Shown here: piece by piece, positions 17,587 through 25,675 of the stretch | How the letters are laid out: the number at the start of each line of letters is the position of its first letter | Numbering within the stretch: the stretch's first letter is position 1 | NCBI GenBank assembly: GCA_964475955.1 | Contig: CAYYZY010000004.1 | Location: 1-64,000, forward strand | Source: DATKZH01 sp964475955 | Lineage (GTDB): Bacteria > Planctomycetota > Planctomycetia > Pirellulales > Thermoguttaceae | Length of the DNA stretch: 64,000 nt | Reading direction: 5' to 3' | The notes under the pieces: generated by a model | The model's input: only the letters and a program-made list of their open reading frames with translations | What the model was told of the DNA's origin: nothing | The model's database searches: none | Position numbers and translations under genes: made by a program

Positions 17587-18456
17587 ATGCACGAATCGTT
17601 CAGCCGCCGGGCCTTCATCCAAGCTTCCTCCGCGGCCGTCGCCGCTTCCGCCTGCGGCGCGGCGGGGCTGCCGGGCGCGTCGAACCGGGTCTCGGCCGGC
17701 CAGTTCACCGGGCGGATCAAGAAGGCCGTGAAGTTCCAGATGATCCAGGAGGACGTCTCGATCGTCGACAAGTTCAAGCTGCTGGTGGACCTCGGCTTCG
17801 ACGGCGTCGAAGCGTACCACCGCCTCAAGCTCGATCCCAAGCTGCTGGCCGAGGCGCGCGAAAAGACTGGGCTCCCCATCCACGGCGTGACCGGGGCCGG
17901 CAAGGACCTCACCGGCGCGATCGAGGTGGCCCGGATCTGCGGGGCAAGCTCCGTGCTGGTCGTGGCCGGACGCGTCAACAAGGAGACCCCCTACGACCAG
18001 AACTACCGCGACACCCAGGCGTGGATCCGCGAAGCGATCCCGCTGGCCGAGAAGCACGGACTGCGGCTGTTGGTCGAAAACGTGTGGAATAACTTCCTGT
18101 TGAGCCCCTTGGAGGCGGCCCGGTACGTCGACGAGTTCGAAACCGACACGGTCGGCTGGTACTTCGACGTGGGCAACGTCGTCCGCTTCGGCTGGCCGGA
18201 GCAGTGGATCCGCATCCTCGGCAAGCGGATCGGCAAGCTCGACGTCAAAGAGTACAGCCGCCAAAAACAGAAGAACGAGGGCCTGTGGAAGGGCTTCCAG
18301 GTTGAGATCGGCGAGGGCGACTGCGGCTGGCCCGCCGTGCGCGAGGCCCTCGCCGAAATCGACTACCGCGGCTGGGCCACCGCCGAAGTCCCCGGCGGCG
18401 ACCGCAAGCGCCTCCAGGAAATCGCCGAACGCATGGACCGCGTGCTCGACCTATGA
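17587..18456 (+). CDS. Tat-exported sugar phosphate isomerase/epimerase-like TIM barrel
   Basis: A 289-residue protein. The ATG at 17587 is favoured over one at 17554 because GAGGA precedes it and the twin-arginine motif S-R-R-A-F-I-Q-A-S then lies at the very N-terminus. After the signal the mature chain has the AP-endonuclease-2/xylose-isomerase-like barrel: D-L-G-F-D-G-V-E near strand 2, L-L-V-E-N-V-W near strand 5 with a metal-binding Glu, Y-F-D-V-G-N-V near strand 6, and L-D-V-K-E-Y near strand 7, ending with a conserved-type A-E-V-P-G-G. Such barrels bind a divalent metal and act on sugars or inositols. It follows the HzsA-like gene by 39 bases, so the two may be cotranscribed. Confidence 0.82.
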   Translation: MHESFSRRAFIQASSAAVAASACGAAGLPGASNRVSAGQFTGRIKKAVKFQMIQEDVSIVDKFKLLVDLGFDGVEAYHRLKLDPKLLAEAREKTGLPIHGVTGAGKDLTGAIEVARICGASSVLVVAGRVNKETPYDQNYRDTQAWIREAIPLAEKHGLRLLVENVWNNFLLSPLEAARYVDEFETDTVGWYFDVGNVVRFGWPEQWIRILGKRIGKLDVKEYSRQKQKNEGLWKGFQVEIGEGDCGWPAVREALAEIDYRGWATAEVPGGDRKRLQEIAERMDRVLDL

Positions 18457-18492
18457 ATCGCCGTGCGCGATTTGCCGGCGCGCTCCCGCGCG

Positions 18493-18565
18493 CTGTAGGG
18501 AACGCCCTCCGCGGCGTTCCGCGTCTACCACACGGCCGGAACGGCCCAGAGGCCGTTCCCTACAG
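18493..18565. repeat. Palindromic interspersed repeat, family B (copy 1)
   Basis: CTGTAGGGAACG at 18493-18504 and its exact reverse complement at 18554-18565 bound an element whose inner parts also pair (GCCCTCCGCGGCGTTCC; GGAACGGCCCAGAGGCCGTT). Outside it, CCGTGCGCGAT near 18464 and ATCGCGCACGG near 18588 form a second nested inverted pair. A related element is at 30071-30173. Confidence 0.85.
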
Positions 18566-18634
18566 TCGCATCCCGCGTGCCGCGGAATCGCGCACGGTCA
18601 TTTAACACGCCCCAAGACTCGAAGGAGATCCAAC

Positions 18635-19588
18635 ATGGACCGTGAAACCCACCGACCCCGGCCCACCCGCCGCAGGGAATTCCTCTCGCAGGTCTCCGCA
18701 GCCGCCGCCGGTGCGGGACTGCTGGCCGGAAGCGCCGCCGCGGCCGAGCCGGATCCGAAAGCCGCGCCGAAACTGCCGACGATCGAGCTCGGCGAGCACC
18801 GCATCAGCCGGCTCGTCGCCGGCTGGAACCCCATCGGAGGGTATTCCTACCTGGGCCCCCACATGAACCGGCACATGCGCGAGTATTTCACGCCGGAGCG
18901 GATCGTCGAGTTCCTCCAGCGGTGCGAGCGCGCCGGGATCACCGCCCATCAGTTCAGCCGGCCCGAAATGATGGCCCCGATCCTCAAGACGCTGCGCGAG
19001 CAGGGCTCCCGGATGAAGTTCTACGGCCTTCACTCGGGCGACGCGGCGGCGATCGAGCAGGCGATCGAGCTGACCAGCCCCTTCGCGCTCGCGCACCACG
19101 GCGGGGCCACCGACCGGATGTTCCGCGACGGCAAGAGCGGCCAGGTCCGCGACTACGTCAACCGCGTGCGCGACGCCGGCCTGTTGGCCGGCGTCTCGGC
19201 CCACAATCCCGACAACATCAAGCAGGTCGCCGATGAAGGCTGGCCCGTCGACTTCTTCATGTGCTGCTTCTACTACCTCACCCGAACGCCCGAGGAGCTG
19301 GCAAGCGGCCCGCCGATCGTCACCGAGCAGATCGGCTACCCCTTCTTCTCCGGCGATCCCGCGCGCATGACCGAGGTGATGCGCCAGGTGGACCAGCCCT
19401 GCCTGGGTTTCAAGATCCTGGGCGCCGGGCGAAAATCCGCTCACAAGCACACGGTCCGCACGGCGTTCGAGTTCGCCTTCGAGCACATCAAGCCGACCGA
19501 CGGCGTGATCGTCGGCATGTACCCCCGGTTCGACGACGAGGTCGGCGAGAACGCCAAGCACGTCCGGGAGCTGGGCCGCGTCGGATGA
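18635..19588 (+). CDS. Tat-exported TIM-barrel-like protein (paralogue of 3941-4897)
   Basis: A 317-residue protein starting at an ATG with GAAGGAGAT upstream. The twin-arginine signal (T-R-R-R-E-F-L-S-Q) is followed by an Ala/Gly-rich segment to about residue 45. The mature part aligns along its whole length with the protein at 3941-4897 (shared A-G-W-N-P-I-G-G, M-R-E-Y-F-T, G-I-T-A-x-Q-F-S, H-H-G-G, L-L-A-G-V-S-A-H-N-P, F-K-I-L-x-A-G-R). The fold appears to be a TIM barrel related to aldo/keto reductases, but the catalytic Asp-Tyr-Lys-His set of that family is not evident to me. It follows the isomerase-like gene after a repeat element; function unknown. Confidence 0.75.
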   Translation: MDRETHRPRPTRRREFLSQVSAAAAGAGLLAGSAAAAEPDPKAAPKLPTIELGEHRISRLVAGWNPIGGYSYLGPHMNRHMREYFTPERIVEFLQRCERAGITAHQFSRPEMMAPILKTLREQGSRMKFYGLHSGDAAAIEQAIELTSPFALAHHGGATDRMFRDGKSGQVRDYVNRVRDAGLLAGVSAHNPDNIKQVADEGWPVDFFMCCFYYLTRTPEELASGPPIVTEQIGYPFFSGDPARMTEVMRQVDQPCLGFKILGAGRKSAHKHTVRTAFEFAFEHIKPTDGVIVGMYPRFDDEVGENAKHVRELGRVG

Positions 19589-19691
19589 GCGCCCGTCCGC
19601 TCAACCCGCAACACACACGGCCCCTGGGCAAAGCTGACCGCGCTGCGATACGATAGGCAATTCGCCGATTGTCGCCTTCCCACCCCCCCCG

Positions 19692-20280
19692 CTGAGCGGC
19701 GCCGGGCGCTCGGCCGCCTTCTTCTTGGGGGAGAAGATCGGCGAGCTGACCGGCGGATACGGGGCCGAAGTCTGCGTGGAAGGGGCCGGCGTGCCGACTA
19801 CCTTGAACCAGGCGATCGGCGCCGCCCGGGTGGGCGGCCGCGTCGTCATCCTCGGAAACCCCTCGGCCGACGTGACGATCCCCGCGGCGCTCATCTCCCA
19901 GGCGATGCGGCGCGAGTTGGACCTTTTGGGCACCTGGAACTCGTCGTTCAGCGCGCAGGGCAACAACGACGACTGGCACCGCGGTGCTCGCGGCCGTGGC
20001 CTCCGGCACCGTCGACCTCGACGGCCTGGGCAAGAACGTGCGCCCGCTCTCGGTGCTCTCGAACACGATCCACTACAAGGAGTGCTTCGTGACCGGCTCG
20101 CACGGCTGCGTGCCCCGGCATCACGAGCTGGCCGTCGAGCTGTTGGAGCGGGGCCTGGTGCGCACCGAGCCGATCATTACGCACCGCTACTCCCTCGACG
20201 ACGTCAACCAGGCTTTTCAGACCATGGAGAGCAAGCAGGGTATGAAGATCATCGTCCACCCGCACGACCGTTCACAGTAG
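19692..20280 (+). pseudogene. Zinc-type alcohol dehydrogenase fragment, 5'-truncated and frameshifted
   Basis: Two frames together give the C-terminal half of a medium-chain zinc dehydrogenase (sorbitol/galactitol-1-phosphate DH-like). The first frame (from about 19692) has G-G-Y-G-A-E-V-C-V-E-G-A-G-V, A-R-V-G-G-R-V-V-I-L-G-N-P and D-L-L-G-T-W-N-S-S-F. Around 19975-19985 the match shifts to another frame that continues V-L-A-A-V-A-S-G, then H-R-Y-S-L-D-D-V-N-Q-A-F and the end K-I-I-V-H-P. The N-terminal catalytic zinc domain is absent, with non-coding sequence in its place. It overlaps the end of the convergent cardiolipin synthase gene by 9 bases. A sequencing error could explain the shift but not the missing 5' half. 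Confidence 0.75.
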
Positions 20281-21708
20281 CGGGCTGAGCAACTTCGCCG
20301 CGTTCTGGAACAGCCGCTGCGCTCTCGGGCGCCGGTGCCACTGGTCCGGGCCGACCGGCACCGAGGCGGCGAGGTAGGTCTCCTGTTCGGCGCGCAGCCG
20401 CTCGGTCACGGGCTGGTTGTACAAGAGCAGGTTGACCTCGAAATTGAGAGCGAACGAGCGGATGTCGAAGTTGCTCGTGCCGAGGAAGCCCACTGCGTCG
20501 TCGATGGTCACCGTCTTCGAGTGGAGGAGGCCGGGCTGGTAGAGGTGCAGGTTGACCCCCGAGTCGAGCAGCTCGCTGTAGTACGCCCGGGAGGCCGCCG
20601 TCACCAGCCATCGGTCGGCCCGCTGGGGCACGATCAGGTCGACCCGCACTCCCCGCAGCACGGCCACCTCGAGGGCCTGCATCAACGGTTCGTCGGGGAC
20701 GAAGTAGGGCGTGGTGACGATCACGCGCTTGCGAGCCGTGTGCAGGGCCGCGACCACCATCCGCTGGTAGTTCTCCGTAGGATAGCTCGGCCCGCTGGGG
20801 AGCGTCTGGACGGGCGTGTCGCCGACCATCGGCGGATCGGGGAAGATCTCGTCGCCGTCGAGGAGCTCGTCGGTGTCGAAATACCAGTCGGCGAGGAACA
20901 CGGCCTGGAGTTCCAGCACGGCCGGCCCGGTCATCCGGGCCATCATGTCGTGCCAGGCCATGTCGCGGCGCCCGTAGTCGGCGTTGACCAGGTTCTGCGA
21001 GCCCGTGTAGGCGATCCGTCCGTCGATCACGGCCACCTTGCGGTGATTCCTGAGGTCGATTCGCGCCATGCGACGGCGGAAGACGCCCACCGCCAGCGCC
21101 TCGCACAACCGGATGCCCCGCTCGGTCATCCACGGCCCCAGACGCTTGAGCATCCCAATCGATCCGACCGAATCGACCAACACGCGGCACGTGACGCCCC
21201 GCTCGACGGCCCGGGCGAGCGCCTCGGCGACGCGGCGGCCCGTCTCGTCGTCGGCGTAGATGTAGAACAGCAGGTGCACGTGGTGCTCGGCGGCGTCGAC
21301 GTCGGCCACCAGGCGATCGATTACGTCTTCGGTCCGCGTCATGAACTCCACGTCGTTGCCGCCCAAGATGGGCATGTGCCCCAGCTTCTCCGCCAGCGTG
21401 ACGGCCGCCCTCGATTCGGGCGCGAGCCCGGGGTGCTCGACGCTCGGGTGGCCGTCGAACCGCTGACGGAGGGCCAGTAGCTCCTTGACCAGTCGGGAAT
21501 GCGCTTCGATGCGCCGGCGTGGCAGGTGGTCGGAGCCGATGAGCAAATAGAGCACCAGGCCCAGCCAGGGGAGGAAGAAGATCACCATCAACCACGCCAT
21601 GGCGGAACTGGGCGGACGCCGCTGCCCGACGATCACCCCCAGCATCACCAAGCGGATCACCCACTCGCCGAGGGTGTAGAACGTGAGGAATTCGGAAACG
21701 GAGTGCAT
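20272..21708 (-). CDS. cls: Cardiolipin synthase / phospholipase D family protein
   Basis: A 478-residue membrane protein. The ATG at 21708 starts a hydrophobic N-terminus with two helices (~12-30 and ~36-60), as in bacterial ClsA. Two phospholipase D motifs follow: H-R-K-V-A-V-I-D near residue 220 and H-S-K-T-V-T-I-D near 396, each with the His, Lys and Asp of the HKD signature and followed by G-S-Q-N or G-T-S-N-F-D. These enzymes condense two phosphatidylglycerols to cardiolipin at the cytoplasmic membrane. Longer in-frame sequence lies upstream of this start, but only from this ATG does the protein begin as the family does. It is divergent from the microcompartment operon. Confidence 0.9.
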   Translation of the reverse strand: MHSVSEFLTFYTLGEWVIRLVMLGVIVGQRRPPSSAMAWLMVIFFLPWLGLVLYLLIGSDHLPRRRIEAHSRLVKELLALRQRFDGHPSVEHPGLAPESRAAVTLAEKLGHMPILGGNDVEFMTRTEDVIDRLVADVDAAEHHVHLLFYIYADDETGRRVAEALARAVERGVTCRVLVDSVGSIGMLKRLGPWMTERGIRLCEALAVGVFRRRMARIDLRNHRKVAVIDGRIAYTGSQNLVNADYGRRDMAWHDMMARMTGPAVLELQAVFLADWYFDTDELLDGDEIFPDPPMVGDTPVQTLPSGPSYPTENYQRMVVAALHTARKRVIVTTPYFVPDEPLMQALEVAVLRGVRVDLIVPQRADRWLVTAASRAYYSELLDSGVNLHLYQPGLLHSKTVTIDDAVGFLGTSNFDIRSFALNFEVNLLLYNQPVTERLRAEQETYLAASVPVGPDQWHRRPRAQRLFQNAAKLLSPLL

Positions 21709-22064
21709 GGTCGCGCCGCCCTTTGGATCGGGGTCGACTCGGCGTCCTCGGCTCCGGCAGCCCCCTCGCAGGCCGAACAGCCTGCGAATTATACGGCTCC
21801 CGGGTGGTACGTGCAGCCCTTGCGGACGGTGTTGCCGCCTGTGGCCAGCACGATTCAGTCGCTGGCCGAATTGCGTTGCGCGCGCTGCTCGGCCGACATC
21901 TCCCGACGACTGACCCCCCCGCAAGGTGGTGCGCCCTGGCCTCAACGGGGCTATTCGCGGAGGAACCGGCAATACTGATCGAATCCTGCCATCGCCGCCC
22001 GGCCGCGGCTGCACATTCTCGCGAAATATCCGTCAAAAAATGGCGGAATCCTGCGCGGAACTAG

Positions 22065-22093
22065 TTGCTAACGTTCACAGGCTCGCGGATAAT
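22065..22093 (+). promoter_or_regulatory. Sigma70-type promoter of the microcompartment operon
   Basis: TTGCTA (22065-22070), a 17-nt spacer and GATAAT (22088-22093) form a near-consensus promoter 40 bases before the DeoR gene. GTTCAC (22073-22078), inside the spacer and followed by CTCGCG, is mirrored by CTCGCG...GTGAAC (22117-22128) between the start site and the ATG, giving an inverted pair around the start of transcription suited to a DeoR operator. Confidence 0.65.
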
Positions 22094-22132
22094 CGTATCA
22101 TTGGATTGAGAGCGCCTCGCGAGTGAACTGCC

Positions 22133-22906
22133 ATGGTTGGAGAAGAACGACGCAGTCGGCTGCTGGAGCTGGTCCGTATGCAGCGATTCGCCTCGCCCCG
22201 CGACCTGGCCCGGGAGCTGGCCGTCTCGGAGTCGACCATCCGGCGCGACCTGGAGCAACTCGAGGAGGAGGGGGCCGCCCGACGCACCCACGGCGGGGTA
22301 CTGTACACGGAGACCTCCCCGCGGCTGCCCCATTTCGACGCCCGGCAACGGCAGAACTGCGAGCGGAAGCGGGCCATCGCCCGGCGGACCGTCGAGCTGA
22401 TCGAGGATGGCGACGCGGTGCTGCTCGGCGGCGGCACGACGACCTACGAGCTCGCCCGGCTCCTGGTCGGACGGCCGCTCCAGGTCGTCACCAACTCGCT
22501 GCCGGTGGCCAGCCTGTTCGCCACCCACCCGGGCAGCGACCTGGTGCTGATCGGCGGCAACGTCTGCCCGCGGACCGGCGTGGTCCAGGGGCCGTACGCC
22601 GAGCAGATGGCCAGTTCGCTGCGGGTGCGCAAGGCGATCCTGAGCGTGGCCGCGGTGAATGACGAAGGGTGCTGGGACAACAACCCGCTGTTGGTCAGAA
22701 CGGACCAGGCCATGATGCAGGTCGCCGACGAGGTGATCTTCATCGTCGACAGCGCCAAGTTCGGGCACCAGAGCCTGGTTCGCCTTTGCGGGCTGGAGGC
22801 GGTGGGGGCACTGGTGGTCGACAACGGGATTCCCGAGGACTGGCGGAGCAAGCTGCTGGCCACCGGGGTCGATTTGAAGGTGGCCGGCCCGACGGACAAC
22901 ACATGA
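22133..22906 (+). CDS. DeoR-family transcriptional regulator of the BMC operon
   Basis: A 257-residue regulator. The N-terminal ~55 residues are the DeoR helix-turn-helix with the family signature S-E-S-T-I-R-R-D-L and H-G-G-V after it. The rest is the DeoR sensor domain, related to ribose-phosphate isomerase, with the ligand loop G-G-G-T-T-T, N-S-L-P-V-A, and I-G-G-N near residue 140. DeoR proteins are generally repressors released by a phosphorylated sugar, which suits control of a pathway whose aldolase uses a deoxysugar phosphate. It is the first gene of the operon; the phosphotransacylase gene starts 26 bases after it. The flanking inverted repeat suggests self-control. Confidence 0.9.
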   Translation: MVGEERRSRLLELVRMQRFASPRDLARELAVSESTIRRDLEQLEEEGAARRTHGGVLYTETSPRLPHFDARQRQNCERKRAIARRTVELIEDGDAVLLGGGTTTYELARLLVGRPLQVVTNSLPVASLFATHPGSDLVLIGGNVCPRTGVVQGPYAEQMASSLRVRKAILSVAAVNDEGCWDNNPLLVRTDQAMMQVADEVIFIVDSAKFGHQSLVRLCGLEAVGALVVDNGIPEDWRSKLLATGVDLKVAGPTDNT

Positions 22907-22932
22907 GGCAGTAAAGCAGCAGGACCGATCGT

Positions 22933-23595
22933 ATGAGCATCGCGCCCCCCGTGGATCGAAGCGTGGTGGAGCAGATCGTTCGCGAGATCGTGCTCGCGCA
23001 GACCGGCGCACCAGGGCTCAAGCCGGAACTGGTGGTGAGCATCTCGGCCCGGCACGTGCACCTGACCGACGAGCACGTGGAGACGCTGTTCGGCCCCGGG
23101 CGCACCCTCACGCCGGTGAAGGACCTCTATCAGGACGGTTACTACGCGGCCGAGGAATCGGTGATGGTCGTGGGGCCGCGGCGCCGGATGCTGCCCGCGG
23201 TCCGCGTGCTGGGGCCGACGCGCTCAGCCAGCCAGGTGGAACTGGCGTTTACCGACGGCATCTCGCTGGGCATCGACGTGCCGGTCCGGATGAGCGGCAA
23301 GATCGACGGAACCCCCGGCTGTGTCCTCGTCGGGCCGAAGGGCGTGGTCGACCTCGACCGGGGCGTGATCCGGGCCGAGCGGCACGTCCACATGGGCCTG
23401 GGCGACGCGGAGTTCTACGGCGTGCGCGACGGCGACCGGATGAGCCTCCGCGTCCATTCGGCCTGCGCCACGGTCTTCGAGGGGCTGATCGTTCGGGTGG
23501 GCGAAAAGATCAAGCTCGAGGTGCACCTCGACACCGACGAGGGCAACGCGGCCGACCTGGAACACGCGGAGAAGGTGGAATTGTTCAAACCGTAG
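22933..23595 (+). CDS. pduL: PduL-type phosphotransacylase of the microcompartment
   Basis: A 220-residue enzyme with AGGA 9 nt before its ATG. Residues ~8-25 form an amphipathic helix (V-V-E-Q-I-V-R-E-I-V-L-A) like the encapsulation peptide of other PduL proteins. Two PTAC domains follow. The zinc-binding histidines are visible as S-A-R-H-V-H-L (His41, His43) and A-E-R-H-V-H-M-G (His151, His153). PduL exchanges CoA on an acyl-CoA for phosphate, making acyl-phosphate and freeing CoA inside the shell. It is unrelated to the Pta enzyme of central metabolism. In this operon it would link the aldehyde dehydrogenase to the acetate-kinase-like enzyme. Confidence 0.93.
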   Translation: MSIAPPVDRSVVEQIVREIVLAQTGAPGLKPELVVSISARHVHLTDEHVETLFGPGRTLTPVKDLYQDGYYAAEESVMVVGPRRRMLPAVRVLGPTRSASQVELAFTDGISLGIDVPVRMSGKIDGTPGCVLVGPKGVVDLDRGVIRAERHVHMGLGDAEFYGVRDGDRMSLRVHSACATVFEGLIVRVGEKIKLEVHLDTDEGNAADLEHAEKVELFKP

Positions 23596-23596
23596 T

Positions 23597-23700
23597 TGTG
23601 GCAAGGGGCGAGTGGCAGGTGGCAAGTCACGGGTGTCGGGCGGAGATGACGGAAGCGACGCGCACTCACCACTCACCGCTGACCACTCACCACTCATTTC
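23597..23700. repeat. Heptanucleotide repeats between pduL and the first shell gene
   Basis: CACTCAC-type heptamers with small variations occupy about 23662-23697, preceded by a G/T-rich stretch that is partly complementary (GTGGCAA, GAGTGGCAGGTGGCAA). No frame or regulatory motif is evident besides these. Confidence 0.6.
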
Positions 23701-23723
23701 ACACGTTTTGGGAGAAGCAAGCG

Positions 23724-24041
23724 ATGGCAAAGGCTATGGAAGCGCTGGGGATGATCGAGACCCGGGGTTTCGTGACCCTGATCGAAGCCAGCGACGCGAT
23801 GATGAAGGCGGCCAACGTCGAGTTCCTCGGCTGGGACAAGGTCGGCAGCGGCATGGTCAGCGCGTTCGTGACCGGCGACGTCGCCGCCGTGAAGGCGGCC
23901 ACCGACGCCGGCGCCAACGCCGGCAGCCGGATCGGCGAGGTGGTCAGCGTGCAGGTCATCCCCCGGCCGCACGAGGACCTCGGCGTCGTTCTGCCCCAGG
24001 TCGGCAAGGCGCGCAAGTCGGCTTCGGGGGCCACCTCGTAA
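23724..24041 (+). CDS. BMC-H hexameric shell protein 1
   Basis: A 105-residue shell protein starting at the ATG at 23724, which has GGGAGAA upstream. It is a single BMC domain (Pfam00936 type): G-M-I-E-T-R-G-F at the first strand, S-D-A-M-M-K-A-A-N-V in the first helix, V-T-G-D-V-A-A-V-K-A-A near residue 50, then I-P-R-P-H at ~83. The edge lysine that aids tiling of hexamers is present in M-K-A-A-N-V. The C-terminal ~20 residues are a polar tail (K-A-R-K-S-A-S-G) missing from the second shell protein. Hexamers of such proteins form the facets of the organelle and their central pores admit small polar substrates. Confidence 0.95.
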   Translation: MAKAMEALGMIETRGFVTLIEASDAMMKAANVEFLGWDKVGSGMVSAFVTGDVAAVKAATDAGANAGSRIGEVVSVQVIPRPHEDLGVVLPQVGKARKSASGATS

Positions 24042-24131
24042 CAGGGCGCCGCGTGGGCGCACCACGCGACGCGTGCCAACTTCAAACAACACCGTACGAA
24101 ATCAACCCAGCGAAGAAGGGATAGACCAACC

Positions 24132-24401
24132 ATGCAAGACGCCATTGGACTGTTGGAAACGCGGGGCCTGGTGGCCCTGGTCCAGGCGACCGACGCGATG
24201 GCCAAGGCCGCCAACGTGGAAATCGCCAAGCGGATTCAGATCGGCGGCGGACTGGTGACGACCGTCGTGCGCGGCGACGTCGGCAGCGTGCGCGCCGCCG
24301 TCGAGGCCGGCGCCAACGCCGCGAGCCAGGCGGGCGAGCTCCTGGCGAGCCACATCATCCCGCGCCCCGCCGAGGGCGTAATCAAGGCGTTTCTTTCCTG
24401 A
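24132..24401 (+). CDS. BMC-H hexameric shell protein 2
   Basis: An 89-residue single BMC domain with AAGGGATA before the ATG. The fold markers are L-E-T-R-G-L-V, T-D-A-M-A-K-A-A-N-V, V-R-G-D-V-G-S-V-R-A-A-V-E-A-G and H-I-I-P-R-P. It is shorter than the first shell protein and lacks its polar tail. The pore region differs too: this one has R-I-Q-I-G-G-G-L where the first has K-V-G-S-G-M, so the two hexamers may differ in permeability. It lies 90 bases after the first shell gene and 85 before the kinase gene. Two BMC-H genes in tandem is normal for this locus type. Confidence 0.95.
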   Translation: MQDAIGLLETRGLVALVQATDAMAKAANVEIAKRIQIGGGLVTTVVRGDVGSVRAAVEAGANAASQAGELLASHIIPRPAEGVIKAFLS

Positions 24402-24486
24402 CGGCACGAGCGGAAGGAACCCCGCGCTCGGTCCGCCCGAGGCCGTGCCCCACGGCGGCACAGCGCACCACCGGGAGAAGGAACCC

Positions 24487-25671
24487 ATGAAGATCCTCGT
24501 AGCCAACCTGGGGTCGACGAGCTTCAAGCACCGTCTCCTCGACATGGACGACGAGACCCAGATCGCCCGCGGCGGAATCGAGCGCATCGGCTCGCCCGAA
24601 AGCCCGTGCTCCGTCGAGATCGGCGAACGCCGCTGGGAGGAAACGCTCCACGTGCCCGACCACGCCGAGGCGGTCCGCCGGTGCCTGGCGCAACTGACCG
24701 ATCCCGAGCGCGGATGCCTGGCCGACGCCTCGGAGGTGTCGGCGATCGGCTTCAAGGCGGTGCACGGCGGGTCCATTAGCGGCGTTCAGCGGGTGACCGA
24801 CGAGGTGCTCGCCCGGATGGCAGAAATGAACCAGGCGGCGCCGGCCCACAATCCGCCCTACATCAACGCCATGCGCCTGGTGCACGACAAGCTGCCCGAA
24901 ATTCCCCTGGTCGCCGCCTTCGAGACCGGCTTCCACCAGACGATCCCGGATCGCAACCGGTACTATGCCGTCCCGTACGAGTGGGCCGAGAAGGCGCTCG
25001 TGCGCCGCTTCGGCTTCCACGGGGCGAGCCACCGCTACATCGCCACGCGCACCGCCGAACTCCTCGGACGCGACGACCTGCGCGTCATCTCCTGCCACCT
25101 GGGCGGATCGAGCTCGCTCTGCGCGATCCGAAGCGGCCAAAGCGTGGCCACCAGCATGGGTATGAGCGCCCAAAGCGGCCTGCCGCAGAACAACCGGGCG
25201 GGCGACTTCGACCCGTTCGCGCTTCCGCTGGCCATGGAGTACACGGGCAAATCGCTCGAAGAAGTGCTCTCCATCCTCGCCTCCGAGAGCGGGCTTTTGG
25301 GCCTCAGCGGGGTGAGCGGCGACGTGCGCGACGTCGCCCAGGCGGCCGCCGGAGGCAACGACCGGGCCCGGTTGGCGCTCGACGTCTTCACCGCCAGCGT
25401 GCGGCATTACCTGGGGGCGTACCTGGTCGAATTGGGCGGGGTCGACGCGATCGTGTTCACCGGCGGAATCGGCGAGAACCGGGCCGAACTCCGCGCCGAC
25501 GTGTGCCGCGACCTCGACGAGCTGGGCATCGTGCTCGACGCCGAGGCCAACGAACGGGTGCGGGGCGAAGGACCGGTCCACGCCGACACCAGCCGCGCCC
25601 AGATCTGGGTGGTGCCGACCAACGAGGAGTTGATCGTCGCCCGGCAGGCCAAGCAGTTACTGGAGGCGTAG
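24487..25671 (+). CDS. ackA: Acetate-kinase-family enzyme of the microcompartment operon
   Basis: A 394-residue enzyme; the ATG at 24487 has GGAGAAGGAA upstream. It has the acetokinase order: N-L-G-S-T-S-F-K at the start (canonical N-A-G-S-S-S-x-K), G-F-H-G-A-S-H, H-L-G-G-S-S-S, S-G-L-L-G-L-S-G-V-S-G-D-V-R and F-T-G-G-I-G-E-N. The substrate region is unusual: where the other copy at 60571-61773 reads M-G-T-R-S-G-T-V-D-P, this one reads N-N-R-A-G-D-F-D-P after S-G-L-P-Q. The catalytic Arg and Asp are kept. The likely job is to make ATP from the acyl-phosphate released by PduL; a larger acid such as lactate or propionate is possible. No encapsulation peptide is visible, so it may work outside the shell. 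Confidence 0.9.
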   Translation: MKILVANLGSTSFKHRLLDMDDETQIARGGIERIGSPESPCSVEIGERRWEETLHVPDHAEAVRRCLAQLTDPERGCLADASEVSAIGFKAVHGGSISGVQRVTDEVLARMAEMNQAAPAHNPPYINAMRLVHDKLPEIPLVAAFETGFHQTIPDRNRYYAVPYEWAEKALVRRFGFHGASHRYIATRTAELLGRDDLRVISCHLGGSSSLCAIRSGQSVATSMGMSAQSGLPQNNRAGDFDPFALPLAMEYTGKSLEEVLSILASESGLLGLSGVSGDVRDVAQAAAGGNDRARLALDVFTASVRHYLGAYLVELGGVDAIVFTGGIGENRAELRADVCRDLDELGIVLDAEANERVRGEGPVHADTSRAQIWVVPTNEELIVARQAKQLLEA

Positions 25672-25675
25672 CGCG

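Noticed and set aside
16129..18264. A 711-codon minus-strand frame across the HzsA-like and isomerase-like genes
   Set aside because: Shadow of two genes with signal peptides, motifs and ribosome sites on the plus strand.
19725..20288. An intact 187-residue protein at the dehydrogenase remnant
   Set aside because: Its second half loses similarity exactly where another frame takes it up, so it is a frameshifted fragment and not a separate gene.
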